Of a stretch of 6,808 nt of DNA, positions 1 to 6,236 are shown piece by piece. This DNA is from Thermoguttaceae bacterium (GTDB taxonomy: Bacteria; Planctomycetota; Planctomycetia; Pirellulales; Thermoguttaceae). The position numbers were made by a program, and so were the translations under genes. The stretch spans positions 2,312 to 9,119 of the forward strand of contig JANLFZ010000005.1 in assembly GCA_024653385.1 (NCBI GenBank), in the 5' to 3' direction. Position 1 is the stretch's first letter. Each line of letters opens with the position of its first letter. The notes below the pieces were generated by a model, which worked only from the letters and a program-made list of their open reading frames with translations, had not been told where the DNA came from and made no database searches.

Positions 1-29
1 GGCGGCTTCGCGCGGCGGTGCCTGGGGGG

Positions 30-1937
30 TTAGCGGGCGAATCCCATGGCGCCGAGGCGTTGGCGGGTCTCGGGGTCGTCGAGCAGGCGGCGCAAGGCAA
101 GCACCGCGGGACGCTCCCGGCGCGCCTTGGGAACCACGAAATCGTAATGCTCCTCTTCCAGCGGCAAGAAATTCAAACCGGCCTGGCGCGCGACCCACGC
201 AATGGCCACGCCCCAGTCGGCCCGGCCTTGCGCGATGGCGGCGGCCACGGCGTGGTGGCTTTTCGCCTGGACCGGATAGCCCGGCGGCTCGGCCCCGTCG
301 AGAAGCCGGTCGATCAGCATGCGCGTGCCGCTGCCGGCGTTGCGGTTGACCATCACGCATTCGGGGTCGGCCAAAGCCGCGCGGATGGCATCGCGGGGCG
401 ATTGGCCCTCGAACCGCGGATCGCCGGCGCGGAACACGATCCCCTGAAGCCGGCGGTAGCCGGGAATCAGTTCCAGCTCGGGCGTGAGGTACGGCGTGTT
501 GTACCGGCCGGTCTTGGGATCCAACAGGTGAATGCCCGCCACGTCGCACTCGCCGCGCAGGGCCGCCTGGAGGCCGCCGCTGGAACCGACCGCCATGAAC
601 TTCGTGGCGAACCCTTGGTCCTGCAAGCGACCGAGGAGATAATCGAGGCCCACGCAGTGGCTGCCGATGGCCACCAGGTCCGCCACGCGGAGCCTGTCGC
701 CGAAGATCTGCACGCGCACGGTCGAACCGGCCTCGACGATCTCCTCGTGGCGGCCGATGGTCACGAAACCGTCGGCTCGGCTGAAGGCGGTCACCGACCC
801 CGAGCCCTTGCCCATCGGATACGCGGCCAGACCGCCCTCGCCGGGCAGCAAGCCCACGAGCAGGTACTCGGTCCGCCCGATCTCCGAGTTGACCTTGACG
901 GCAAGCCGGGCCTCGACCGCCGCGCGTTCGGGCCTCGGGCGCCCGCCCAGCGCGAGCACCAACGGGGCCACGAACTCGTGAAAGGTGAAGATGGCCGAGG
1001 TGGGAAAACCCGGCAGCACCACCACCGCCTTGCCGTGGTGTCCGGCCAGGCAGATCGGCTTGCCCGGTTTCAAGGCCACGCCGTGCGCGATGATGCCGGG
1101 ATTCGACAGCTCGCGGACCACGCGGTACGAGATGTCGCCGGCCCCCTTGCTGGTCCCGCCCGACAAGAGCACCAGGTCGCACTCGTCGAGCGCCTGGCGG
1201 AGTTGGGAGCGAAGCTCCTGGGCGTTGTCGCGCACGATGCCCCGCCGAACGGGCACGCCCCCCAGCTCGCGCACCGCGTCGGCCAACACCTGGGCATTCG
1301 AGTCGTAGACCGCCGCGGGCCGCATGGGTTGGCCGGGCGGAATCAGTTCATCGCCGGTCGAGAGGATCGCGACGCGCGGGCGGCGCCAGACGGCGACGCG
1401 GGCCGCCCCGATCGCCGCCAGCACGCCCGTCTCGCGGCTGCCAAGGACCTCGCCGCGGCGAAGCACCGTCTCGCCCGCGCCAATGTCCGTGCCCGCGAAC
1501 GAGACGCCGAACCCGGGCGTGACCGCGCGCCGAACCACCAGGCCGCCGTCTTCCACCTCGGTGTCTTCGACCATGACGACGGCGTCGGCCCCGCGGGGGA
1601 GCATCCCCCCGGTGGCGATCTCGATCGCGGTGCCCGGCGTCACCCGGCCCTTGGGCACGACGCCGGTAGCCAGCACCTCGTCCAAAAGCGCCAGCCGGCG
1701 AGGCTCGTGTTCCGAGGCCCCGTAGGTGTCCTGGGCCCGAACCGCATAGCCATCGTAGTTCGAGCGATCGAACGAGGGCACGTCGCCGGGCGCCAGCACA
1801 TCGGCGGCCAGCACGCGGCCCAGCGCCTCCTCGAGCGGCACCTCTTCGGCGGCCAGCGGCTCAAACGCGATTGCGCGGCGGAACCGCCTCTCGGCCTCGT
1901 CGCGGTCAATGACTTCGAGAAACTGGTCTTGAGACAT
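30..1937 (-). CDS. moeA: MoeA (molybdopterin molybdotransferase) fused to a C-terminal periplasmic-binding-protein-like domain
   Basis: The 635-residue protein has two parts. Residues about 1-412 are a complete MoeA, the enzyme that inserts molybdate into adenylylated molybdopterin to finish Moco. Visible MoeA motifs are NYDGYAV (60-66, with the conserved Asp62), IATGGMLP (107-114), STGDEL (193-198), YDSN (211-214), SGGTSKG (259-265) and an intact KPGKP (290-294). Residues about 418-630 resemble the cytosolic PBP-like domain (COG1910/PF12727 type), with GSSGGLQAAL, DVAGIHLLD and NAGSGTR (533-539). No signal peptide precedes either part, so this domain should act in the cytoplasm, perhaps to hold or sense molybdate or tungstate (inference). 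Fusions of this kind are known in archaea and some bacteria. The ATG at 1937 follows the stop of the upstream moeA after one base (TGA-C-ATG) and has no Shine-Dalgarno sequence, so translational coupling is likely. The frame stays open further upstream, but that stretch lies inside the upstream moeA and is not MoeA-like. Confidence 0.93.
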   Translation of the reverse strand: MSQDQFLEVIDRDEAERRFRRAIAFEPLAAEEVPLEEALGRVLAADVLAPGDVPSFDRSNYDGYAVRAQDTYGASEHEPRRLALLDEVLATGVVPKGRVTPGTAIEIATGGMLPRGADAVVMVEDTEVEDGGLVVRRAVTPGFGVSFAGTDIGAGETVLRRGEVLGSRETGVLAAIGAARVAVWRRPRVAILSTGDELIPPGQPMRPAAVYDSNAQVLADAVRELGGVPVRRGIVRDNAQELRSQLRQALDECDLVLLSGGTSKGAGDISYRVVRELSNPGIIAHGVALKPGKPICLAGHHGKAVVVLPGFPTSAIFTFHEFVAPLVLALGGRPRPERAAVEARLAVKVNSEIGRTEYLLVGLLPGEGGLAAYPMGKGSGSVTAFSRADGFVTIGRHEEIVEAGSTVRVQIFGDRLRVADLVAIGSHCVGLDYLLGRLQDQGFATKFMAVGSSGGLQAALRGECDVAGIHLLDPKTGRYNTPYLTPELELIPGYRRLQGIVFRAGDPRFEGQSPRDAIRAALADPECVMVNRNAGSGTRMLIDRLLDGAEPPGYPVQAKSHHAVAAAIAQGRADWGVAIAWVARQAGLNFLPLEEEHYDFVVPKARRERPAVLALRRLLDDPETRQRLGAMGFAR

Positions 1938-1938
1938 G

Positions 1939-3192
1939 TCACGCCACGGGATGATCGTACAGGAACACCTCCACCTCGGCGCCCGGGGGCAAGCCTTCGA
2001 GGTCGGGCGGGACGAGCACGAAGCCGTCGGCGCGCGTGGTGGACGACAAGAGCGACGCCCCGGCCACGGCCAGCGGCTCGACCTGGCCTTCGACAAGTTG
2101 CACGCGCAGATAGTCGAGCCTTCCGACCATCGAGACGACCTTGCGCCGCAGGGGGGCGCGGACGCGGCGATAAGGCCAGTCGGCCGATCCGCCCCCAAGC
2201 CGCCGGATCGCCCGACCCGCGAAAAAGTCGTACGCGCACAGACACGAGACGGGATTGCCCGGCAGCAGAAACACCAGCCGGCCATCGAGCATGCCCAGGC
2301 CGGTCGGGCTGCTGGGCCGCATGGCGATTCCGTGGACGGCCAGCTCGCCGTGCCGGCGCACGAGGGCGGGCGCGTGGTCCTCCTGGCCCACGCTCGATCC
2401 GCCCGAGACGACCACCACGTCGCATTCCGACCGGAGGGCTTGGAGGATCGCCTCGGGCTGGTCGGGGACGATGCCGGGGTGCAGGGGAATCCCGCCGTCG
2501 CGGGCGACCAGGGCGGCGAGCATGGGCCCGTTGGAATCGACGATCCGAAAGCCTTCGGGCCGCGACCCGGCCGGCAGCAGCTCATCGCCGGTGACCACGA
2601 TGCGGACGCGCGGGCGCCGCACCACGGCGACCTGGCTCAGGCCGATCGACGCCAAGAGGCCCACATCCTGAGGGCGCAACCAGCGGCCCGCCTCGAGCAC
2701 CCGCGCGCCGGCGGCGATGTCCTCGCCGACGCGGCCGACGTGCTTTCCCGGCGGGACCTCGCCCAGGGCGAATACCCGATCGGAGGCGATCTCGACGCGT
2801 TCGACGGGAAGGACGGCGTCGGCGCCCGCCGGAAGGGGCGCGCCGGTCATGATGCGCACCGCCTGCCCGGGCCCGAGCCGCCCCGCGAACGGACGACCCG
2901 GAAGCGATTGGCCGATCACCTCCAGCGCCAGCCGGTTGTAGCTGGTGGCCCCCAGCGTGTCGGCCGCGCGCAGGGCGAAGCCGTCCATCATCGCGCGCTC
3001 GAACGGCGGCACGTCCACCGGGCTGGTCACGTCGCGCGCCAGCACGCGGCCCGCCGCCGAAGCCACGGGCACCCATTCCTCGGGACAGCGGGCCGTGTGC
3101 TGGTCAAGCCATGCGAGCGCCTCGGCCACGGTGCTGCGCCGGGCGAAGCCGCGCATGCGCACGTCGTCCTTGGAAGACTCTGGTTCCCTCAT
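1939..3192 (-). CDS. moeA: Molybdopterin molybdotransferase MoeA, stand-alone paralogue
   Basis: The 417-residue protein has the usual MoeA length and domain order. Motifs seen are MMDGFAL (68-74, Asp70 in the conserved position), RIMTGAPLPAGADAV (113-127), TGDEL (201-205), VDSN (218-221), SGGSSVGQED (263-272) and LLPGNPVSCLCAYDFFAG (309-326). The loop that is usually KPGKP reads RPSSP (292-296), so both conserved lysines are absent. The downstream gene in the same operon keeps them. The role is expected to be molybdate insertion or molybdopterin binding in the cytoplasm, but the changed loop may mean a different substrate or regulatory task (inference). The start is uncertain. ATG at 3192 gives the longest frame but has no ribosome binding site. 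An in-frame ATG at 3156 (residue 13) has AAGGA ten bases upstream and still keeps all recognisable MoeA sequence. The gene is the first of a two-gene unit and is divergent from the aldo/keto reductase gene. Confidence 0.93.
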   Translation of the reverse strand: MREPESSKDDVRMRGFARRSTVAEALAWLDQHTARCPEEWVPVASAAGRVLARDVTSPVDVPPFERAMMDGFALRAADTLGATSYNRLALEVIGQSLPGRPFAGRLGPGQAVRIMTGAPLPAGADAVLPVERVEIASDRVFALGEVPPGKHVGRVGEDIAAGARVLEAGRWLRPQDVGLLASIGLSQVAVVRRPRVRIVVTGDELLPAGSRPEGFRIVDSNGPMLAALVARDGGIPLHPGIVPDQPEAILQALRSECDVVVVSGGSSVGQEDHAPALVRRHGELAVHGIAMRPSSPTGLGMLDGRLVFLLPGNPVSCLCAYDFFAGRAIRRLGGGSADWPYRRVRAPLRRKVVSMVGRLDYLRVQLVEGQVEPLAVAGASLLSSTTRADGFVLVPPDLEGLPPGAEVEVFLYDHPVA

Positions 3193-3198
3193 GCCCGC

Positions 3199-3204
3199 AT
3201 TCTA
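3199..3204 (-). promoter_or_regulatory. Candidate -10 box for the moeA pair
   Basis: Read on the minus strand this is TAGAAT, five of six matches to the sigma-70 -10 consensus, inside TTTGATAGAATGCGGGC. A convincing -35 box is not visible; the best partner, CTCAAG, lies only 15 bases upstream. If the box is real, transcription would begin close to 3192. The longer moeA start would then be nearly leaderless, and the ATG at 3156 would have a leader of about 36 bases. Confidence 0.25.
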
Positions 3205-3281
3205 TCAAACGGAAAACCCCTTGAGGATTCAGGCCGCAACGCACCGCGCCGTCGTTCACGCCCGAAGGGGACGGTCTCATG

Positions 3282-3301
3282 CTCGCGGGCTTCGCCGCGA
3301 G
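3282..3301. repeat. Small GC-rich hairpin in the divergent intergenic region
   Basis: CTCGCGG (3282-3288) and CCGCGAG (3295-3301) form a perfect 7-bp stem around the six-base loop GCTTCG. It lies between the two divergent genes, with no T-run on either side that would make it a terminator. It could be a regulatory structure or chance in GC-rich DNA. Confidence 0.3.
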
Positions 3302-3413
3302 AATGGGGATGGGCCCGGCGTCAGCGGTTGCCTCGTGGCGCTTCCGTGGTGCGGATCGCCGTGGTAGATTGGCGGCTGGCAATCGACCCGGACATTTCGT
3401 TTGGGCTGCGTTT

Positions 3414-3420
3414 GGAGGAG
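3414..3420 (+). promoter_or_regulatory. Strong ribosome binding site of the aldo/keto reductase gene
   Basis: GGAGGAG lies five bases before the ATG at 3426. It is the best Shine-Dalgarno sequence in the window. It fixes the start at 3426 even though the frame is open from 3279. Confidence 0.8.
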
Positions 3421-3425
3421 TTGCG

Positions 3426-4484
3426 ATGAAACGGCGCGTCTTTCTCGGTGGGATGGCCGGAGCGGCCGGCACTGTGGCCCTGGGACACGGCAACGCGCTT
3501 GCTGCCGAACCGGCCCAAGCCCCGGCAGTCGAACAGGTTGCCGGCTTGCCGCGCCGCCTGTTGGGCCGTACCGGGCGCAAGGTCTCGGTCGTCGGTTTCC
3601 CGGGCCTGGCGCTGGTTCACTACGACCAGAAGACCTGTACCCAAGGCCTGCGCTCCGCCCTGGAACGCGGCGTGAACTACTTCGACGTGGCCCCCGCCTA
3701 CGGCAACGGCCAGTGCGAGACGAAGATGGGCATCGGTCTGGAGGGCGTGGACCGCGATTCCTATTTTCTCGCCTGCAAGACCAAACGCCGCGATCGGGAA
3801 GGCGCCCGAAAGGAGCTGGAAAACTCGCTCCGCCTGCTGAAGACCGACCACTTCGACCTCTATCAACTCCACCACCTGCGGTTTCCCGACGAGGTCAAAC
3901 AGGCCCTGGGGCCCGGCGGGGCCCTCGAAGCGATCCTCAAGGCCCGCGACGAAGGCAAGGTGAAGTACCTCGGTTTCTCGGCCCACACGACCAAAGGGGC
4001 CCTGGAGGCCATGCGTGGCTTCCGCTTCGACACCGTGATGTTTCCGATCAACTTCGTCGAGCTTCTCAAGCGGGGTTTCGGGCAGGCCGTGCTCGAGCTG
4101 GCCCGGCAGCAAGGGGCGGCGGTGCTGGCCATCAAGACGATGAGCCGCGGCCTGTGGCCCCAGGATGTCCAGCGCACGCGCCAGTGGTGGTATCGCTCGG
4201 TGGAAGAGCCGGACGAGGTGGACCTGGCGTGGCGCTATACGCTGTCGCAGCCGGGCGTGGTGGTCGGCTTCCCTCCCGCGTTCCTCGACCTGCTGGACAA
4301 GGCCATCGCGGCGGGCAGACAGTACCGGCCCATCACCGAGGCCGAAGTCGCCCGGCTCCGCGAAATCGCCCAAACGTGCCTGTCGGTCTTCGAAAAAGAA
4401 GAAGCCCAGGTGGCCTTCGGCCCGTGCGGCCATCCGGTCTTTCCAGACAGCCCGCACGAGTGTGGGCCCACGGACTGGGCTTGA
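3426..4484 (+). CDS. Tat-exported aldo/keto reductase
   Basis: The 352-residue protein begins with a twin-arginine signal: MKRRVFLGG, then a hydrophobic Ala/Gly-rich stretch and a likely cleavage site near ALA-AEPA (residues 24-30). The rest is an aldo/keto reductase TIM barrel. The predicted catalytic tetrad is Asp87 and Tyr92 in NYFDVAPAYGNG, Lys118 in FLACKTK, and His149 or His150 in YQLHHLR. Further family segments are GKVKYLGFSAHT (177-188), FPINF (206-210), the lysine-containing AIKTMSRG (235-242) and the C-terminal AWRYTLSQPGVVVGF (268-282). It should reduce a carbonyl with NAD(P)H, or do the reverse, outside the cytoplasm after folding with its cofactor; the substrate is unknown. The C-terminus has Cys334 and Cys346 but no CxxCxxC ferredoxin motif of the kind found in some relatives. 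The gene stands alone, divergent from the moeA pair and convergent with rarA, and starts behind GGAGGAG. Confidence 0.9.
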   Translation: MKRRVFLGGMAGAAGTVALGHGNALAAEPAQAPAVEQVAGLPRRLLGRTGRKVSVVGFPGLALVHYDQKTCTQGLRSALERGVNYFDVAPAYGNGQCETKMGIGLEGVDRDSYFLACKTKRRDREGARKELENSLRLLKTDHFDLYQLHHLRFPDEVKQALGPGGALEAILKARDEGKVKYLGFSAHTTKGALEAMRGFRFDTVMFPINFVELLKRGFGQAVLELARQQGAAVLAIKTMSRGLWPQDVQRTRQWWYRSVEEPDEVDLAWRYTLSQPGVVVGFPPAFLDLLDKAIAAGRQYRPITEAEVARLREIAQTCLSVFEKEEAQVAFGPCGHPVFPDSPHECGPTDWA

Positions 4485-4522
4485 CGACGACTGGGCGGTC
4501 TCGGCCCGCGGGGCGGCCGGCT

Positions 4523-4550
4523 AGGGCCTGTAAAACAATAAGTTGGGCAA
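4523..4550 (+). repeat. Left terminal inverted repeat
   Basis: The 28-base left end of the element has a 22-bp core at 4529-4550. It is the exact reverse complement of the right core at 4850-4871, and the full 28 bases differ from the right end at one position. Confidence 0.85.
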
Positions 4551-4556
4551 ACATGA

Positions 4557-4588
4557 GAGAGCAAGGAAGCGCAAGCTCCCTTGCTCTC
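4557..4588 (+). repeat. Left subterminal hairpin
   Basis: GAGAGCAAGG (4557-4566) pairs perfectly with CCTTGCTCTC (4579-4588) around a 12-base loop beginning AAGCGCAAGC. It lies six bases inside the left repeat core. Its inner stem (CAAGG/CCTTG) and loop resemble the hairpin near the right end read on the other strand, while its outer stem is different. Confidence 0.7.
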
Positions 4589-4602
4589 GTATTGGCGCGA
4601 TG

Positions 4603-4644
4603 GTAACCGTTCAAAGGTTGGGGACTGGCCCCGTGAACGGTTAC
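4603..4644 (+). repeat. Nested hairpin with GTAACCGTTCA stem
   Basis: GTAACCGTTCA (4603-4613) pairs with TGAACGGTTAC (4634-4644), an 11-bp perfect stem. A smaller GGGG/CCCC stem (4620-4623 with 4629-4632) sits inside the loop. It ends five bases before the internal copy of the end motif. Confidence 0.65.
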
Positions 4645-4649
4645 GCGTC

Positions 4650-4664
4650 GTAAGACAATAAGTT
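4650..4664 (+). repeat. Internal third copy of the end motif
   Basis: GTAAGACAATAAGTT differs at one base from GTAAAACAATAAGTT in both terminal repeats. It is followed at 4671 by TTGGGCGATCGAAGCGC. That resembles TTGGGCAATC and GAAGCGC seen, further apart, on the minus strand of the right end. It has the same orientation as the left repeat. Confidence 0.6.
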
Positions 4665-4682
4665 ACCGCATTGGGCGATCGA

Positions 4683-4732
4683 AGCGCGGGCGGCTCGCCC
4701 GCTATTTTGGCGGCGGGCGAGACGCCCGCGCT
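4683..4732. repeat. 20-bp GC-rich inverted repeat with two nested hairpins
   Basis: Arms at 4683-4702 and 4713-4732 are reverse complements at 19 of 20 positions, separated by TATTTTGGCG. Each arm can also fold alone into GCGGGCG-N3-CGCCCGC (4686-4702 and 4713-4729). The DNA can therefore form either one long cruciform or two short hairpins. Confidence 0.7.
4686..4708 (+). terminator. Possible intrinsic terminator for the reductase gene
   Basis: A 7-bp all-GC stem with a three-base loop (4686-4702) is followed at once by TATTTT (4703-4708). It lies about 200 bases after the reductase stop, far for a terminator, and inside the repeat element, so it may have arrived with the element. No comparable stem with a T-run is seen for the minus-strand rarA transcript. 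Confidence 0.3.
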
Positions 4733-4806
4733 GCAGGAAATCGGTAGTTCATTCTCTTACGCCGCCTTACGATCTCCGCAGAGTCACGTGTTGGCGACGC
4801 TATTGT

Positions 4807-4847
4807 TTATGGAACCCAAGGGCGCTTCGCTTCCTTGGGTTCCATAA
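4807..4847 (-). repeat. Right subterminal hairpin, 15-bp perfect stem
   Basis: TTATGGAACCCAAGG (4807-4821) pairs perfectly with CCTTGGGTTCCATAA (4833-4847) around an 11-base loop. It is the strongest stem in the window and ends two bases from the right repeat core. Read on the minus strand, the loop AAGCGAAGCGC resembles the left hairpin loop. Confidence 0.8.
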
Positions 4848-4849
4848 GA

Positions 4850-4877
4850 TTGCCCAACTTATTGTTTTACAGCCCCT
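4850..4877 (-). repeat. Right terminal inverted repeat
   Basis: This is the right end of the element. The core at 4850-4871 is the exact reverse complement of the left core. The outermost bases read GGGGCTG on the minus strand, against GGGCCTG at the left end. Confidence 0.85.
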
Positions 4878-4906
4878 AACCCCTCCGGGCCGCGATTCCG
4901 GCAAGA

Positions 4907-6232
4907 TCAGTCCTTGGGCTTGGCGGCGCGCAAGCGCGCGCGGATGGCCTCCAGCCGCCGGCGCAGTTCCTGCTCGAAGCCCCGATCGGTGGGGCGATAG
5001 TATTCCCGCTCGACGCCGAGGTAGTCCTGGGCGGCAATCCCTTCCGGCTGATCGTGGGCATACTGGTAGCCCTCGCCGTGGCCCAGGCGCTTCGCGCCGC
5101 CGTAATGGGCGTCGCGCAGGTGCACCGGCACCGGCAACAGCCGGCCCTCGCGCACGTCCTTGAGGGCTTCGCCGATTCCCACGGTCGCCGCGTTGGACTT
5201 CGGGGCGCAAGCCAAGTACGTGACCGCCTGGGCGAGGTTCAATTGGCACTCGGGCAAGCCCACGATCTCGCAAGCCTGAGCGGTCGCCACGGCCAAAGGC
5301 AACGCGGCGGGATCGGCATTGCCCACGTCTTCGCTGGCCAGGATGACCAGGCGCCGGGCGAGGAACCGCACGTCCTCGCCGCCTTCGAGCATCCGCGCGA
5401 GCCAGTACAGGGCCGCGTCGGGATCGCTGCCGCGAATGCTCTTGATCAGCGCGCTCGCCGAGTCGTAGTGCGCGTCGCCCTGCCGGTCGTACTGGATCGC
5501 CTTGCGTTGGACCGATTCCTCGGCGAGTCGGCGGGTGAACTCGACTGGCGACGCGTCGGTCGACAGCACGCCGATCTCCAAGGCCGACAGCGCCCGGCGC
5601 GCGTCCCCGTCGCTGGTTTCGACGAGAAACTCCAGGGCCTCGGGGTCCATGCGGATGTCGCGCTTTCCCAGCCCGCGCTCCGGGTCGGCCATCGCCCGAA
5701 GCACCAACTCGCGGATCTCATCGTTCGACAGCGGCTGGAACTGAAAGACGCGGCTTCGGCTGACCAGGGCGCTGTTGATCGTGAAGAAGGGGTTCTCGGT
5801 GGTGGCGCCGACCAAAACGACGATTCCCTCTTCGACCTCGGGCAAGAGCACGTCTTGCTGGGCCTTGTTGAAGCGGTGGATCTCGTCGATGAACAAGAGC
5901 GTCTTGCGGCCGGTGGTGGAAAGCTGCTGCCGGGCCTCGTGGAGCACCTCGCGCAGCTCCTTCACGCCGCTGGTCACGGCGCTGAGCTGGCGGAAGGTGC
6001 TTCGCGTTTCCGAGGCCAGCAGCCGGGCCAGGGTGGTCTTGCCCGTCCCCGGGGGGCCGTAGAAGATCACCGACCCGAGACGGTCGGCCTTCAAGAGACG
6101 TCGCAGCAGCTTCCCCTCGCCGAGGAAATGCCGCTGCCCGACGAACTCGTCGAGGGTACGGGGTCTCATGCGGGCGGCCAAGGGCTGGGCCCGGCGTCGA
6201 TTGGCTTCTTCGGCGGCGTCGAACAGCGACAT
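4907..6232 (-). CDS. rarA: Replication-associated recombination protein A, AAA+ ATPase
   Basis: The 441-residue protein is a full-length RarA/MgsA, close to the family's usual length, a clamp-loader-like ATPase that acts at stalled or gapped replication forks with SSB and RecA. It opens with MSLFD and RMRPRTLDEFVGQ (21-33). It has Walker A GPPGTGKTT (59-67), Walker B LLFIDEIHRF (112-121, Asp116 and Glu117), sensor 1 GATTENP (142-148), the arginine-finger region SRSRVFQF (158-165) and sensor 2 GDARRALSALE (209-219). The C-terminal oligomerisation domain includes ASEDVGNADP (299-308), the PKSNA segment (344-348) and HLRDAHYGGAKRLGHGEGYQYAHD (371-394). The ATG at 6232 follows the glycosylase stop after four bases. 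A weak GGAG lies ten bases upstream inside the glycosylase gene, which suggests co-transcription. The frame stays open upstream, but that part is antisense-like and lacks RarA sequence. Confidence 0.96.
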   Translation of the reverse strand: MSLFDAAEEANRRRAQPLAARMRPRTLDEFVGQRHFLGEGKLLRRLLKADRLGSVIFYGPPGTGKTTLARLLASETRSTFRQLSAVTSGVKELREVLHEARQQLSTTGRKTLLFIDEIHRFNKAQQDVLLPEVEEGIVVLVGATTENPFFTINSALVSRSRVFQFQPLSNDEIRELVLRAMADPERGLGKRDIRMDPEALEFLVETSDGDARRALSALEIGVLSTDASPVEFTRRLAEESVQRKAIQYDRQGDAHYDSASALIKSIRGSDPDAALYWLARMLEGGEDVRFLARRLVILASEDVGNADPAALPLAVATAQACEIVGLPECQLNLAQAVTYLACAPKSNAATVGIGEALKDVREGRLLPVPVHLRDAHYGGAKRLGHGEGYQYAHDQPEGIAAQDYLGVEREYYRPTDRGFEQELRRRLEAIRARLRAAKPKD

Positions 6233-6236
6233 GGGG

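Larger units (their letters stand above)
4524..4876. mobile_element. MITE-like non-autonomous element with terminal inverted repeats
   Basis: The 353-base segment is bounded by inverted ends that share a 22-bp perfect core starting with TGTAAAACAATAAG. Over 27-28 bp they differ at one position (GGGCCTG on the left against GGGGCTG on the right). A TA dinucleotide sits outside both ends (4522-4523 and 4877-4878), as expected for a target duplication by IS630/mariner-type or IS427-type transposases. It encodes no protein and holds at least four hairpins and a third, diverged copy of the end motif. Its AT-rich ends contrast with the GC-rich surroundings. Alternatives are a REP/BIME-like pair of palindromic units in inverted orientation, or an RNA-encoding intergenic structure. 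The inverted ends are certain; mobility is inference. Confidence 0.65.
4485..4906. other. Convergent intergenic region without a gene
   Basis: This is the 422-base gap between the stop of the reductase and the stop of rarA. I see no protein frame with a ribosome binding site or family signal. Nearly all of it is the inverted-repeat element at 4524-4876 and its hairpins. Short flanks of about 40 bases on the left and 30 on the right remain and hold nothing recognisable. Confidence 0.7.

Noticed and set aside
1..29. Left edge after the fused moeA stop
   Set aside because: Only 29 bases are present. No terminator or gene part can be supported.
18..2594. Very long open frame on the plus strand (858 codons)
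   Set aside because: It lies opposite the moeA pair and its translation has no recognisable domain. Such frames are common opposite GC-rich genes because of codon bias.
3193..3280. Moco or tungsten-cofactor riboswitch upstream of the moeA pair
   Set aside because: The leader would be very short if the TAGAAT box is used, and I see no conserved Moco-RNA core sequence.
3342..3370. Possible promoter TTCCGT-17-TAGATT for the reductase
   Set aside because: The -35 matches only two of six consensus bases and the -10 four of six, which is too weak to call in GC-rich DNA.
1936..3429. Plus-strand open frame of 497 codons opposite the stand-alone moeA
   Set aside because: It is antisense to a clear MoeA, has low-complexity His/Gly/Arg-rich composition and resembles no protein family.
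4524..4876. CRISPR array or tRNA/rRNA gene in the repeat-rich gap
   Set aside because: The repeats are inverted and few, with no regular direct repeat and spacer pattern. No cloverleaf with a T-loop GTTCRANNC sequence is visible.
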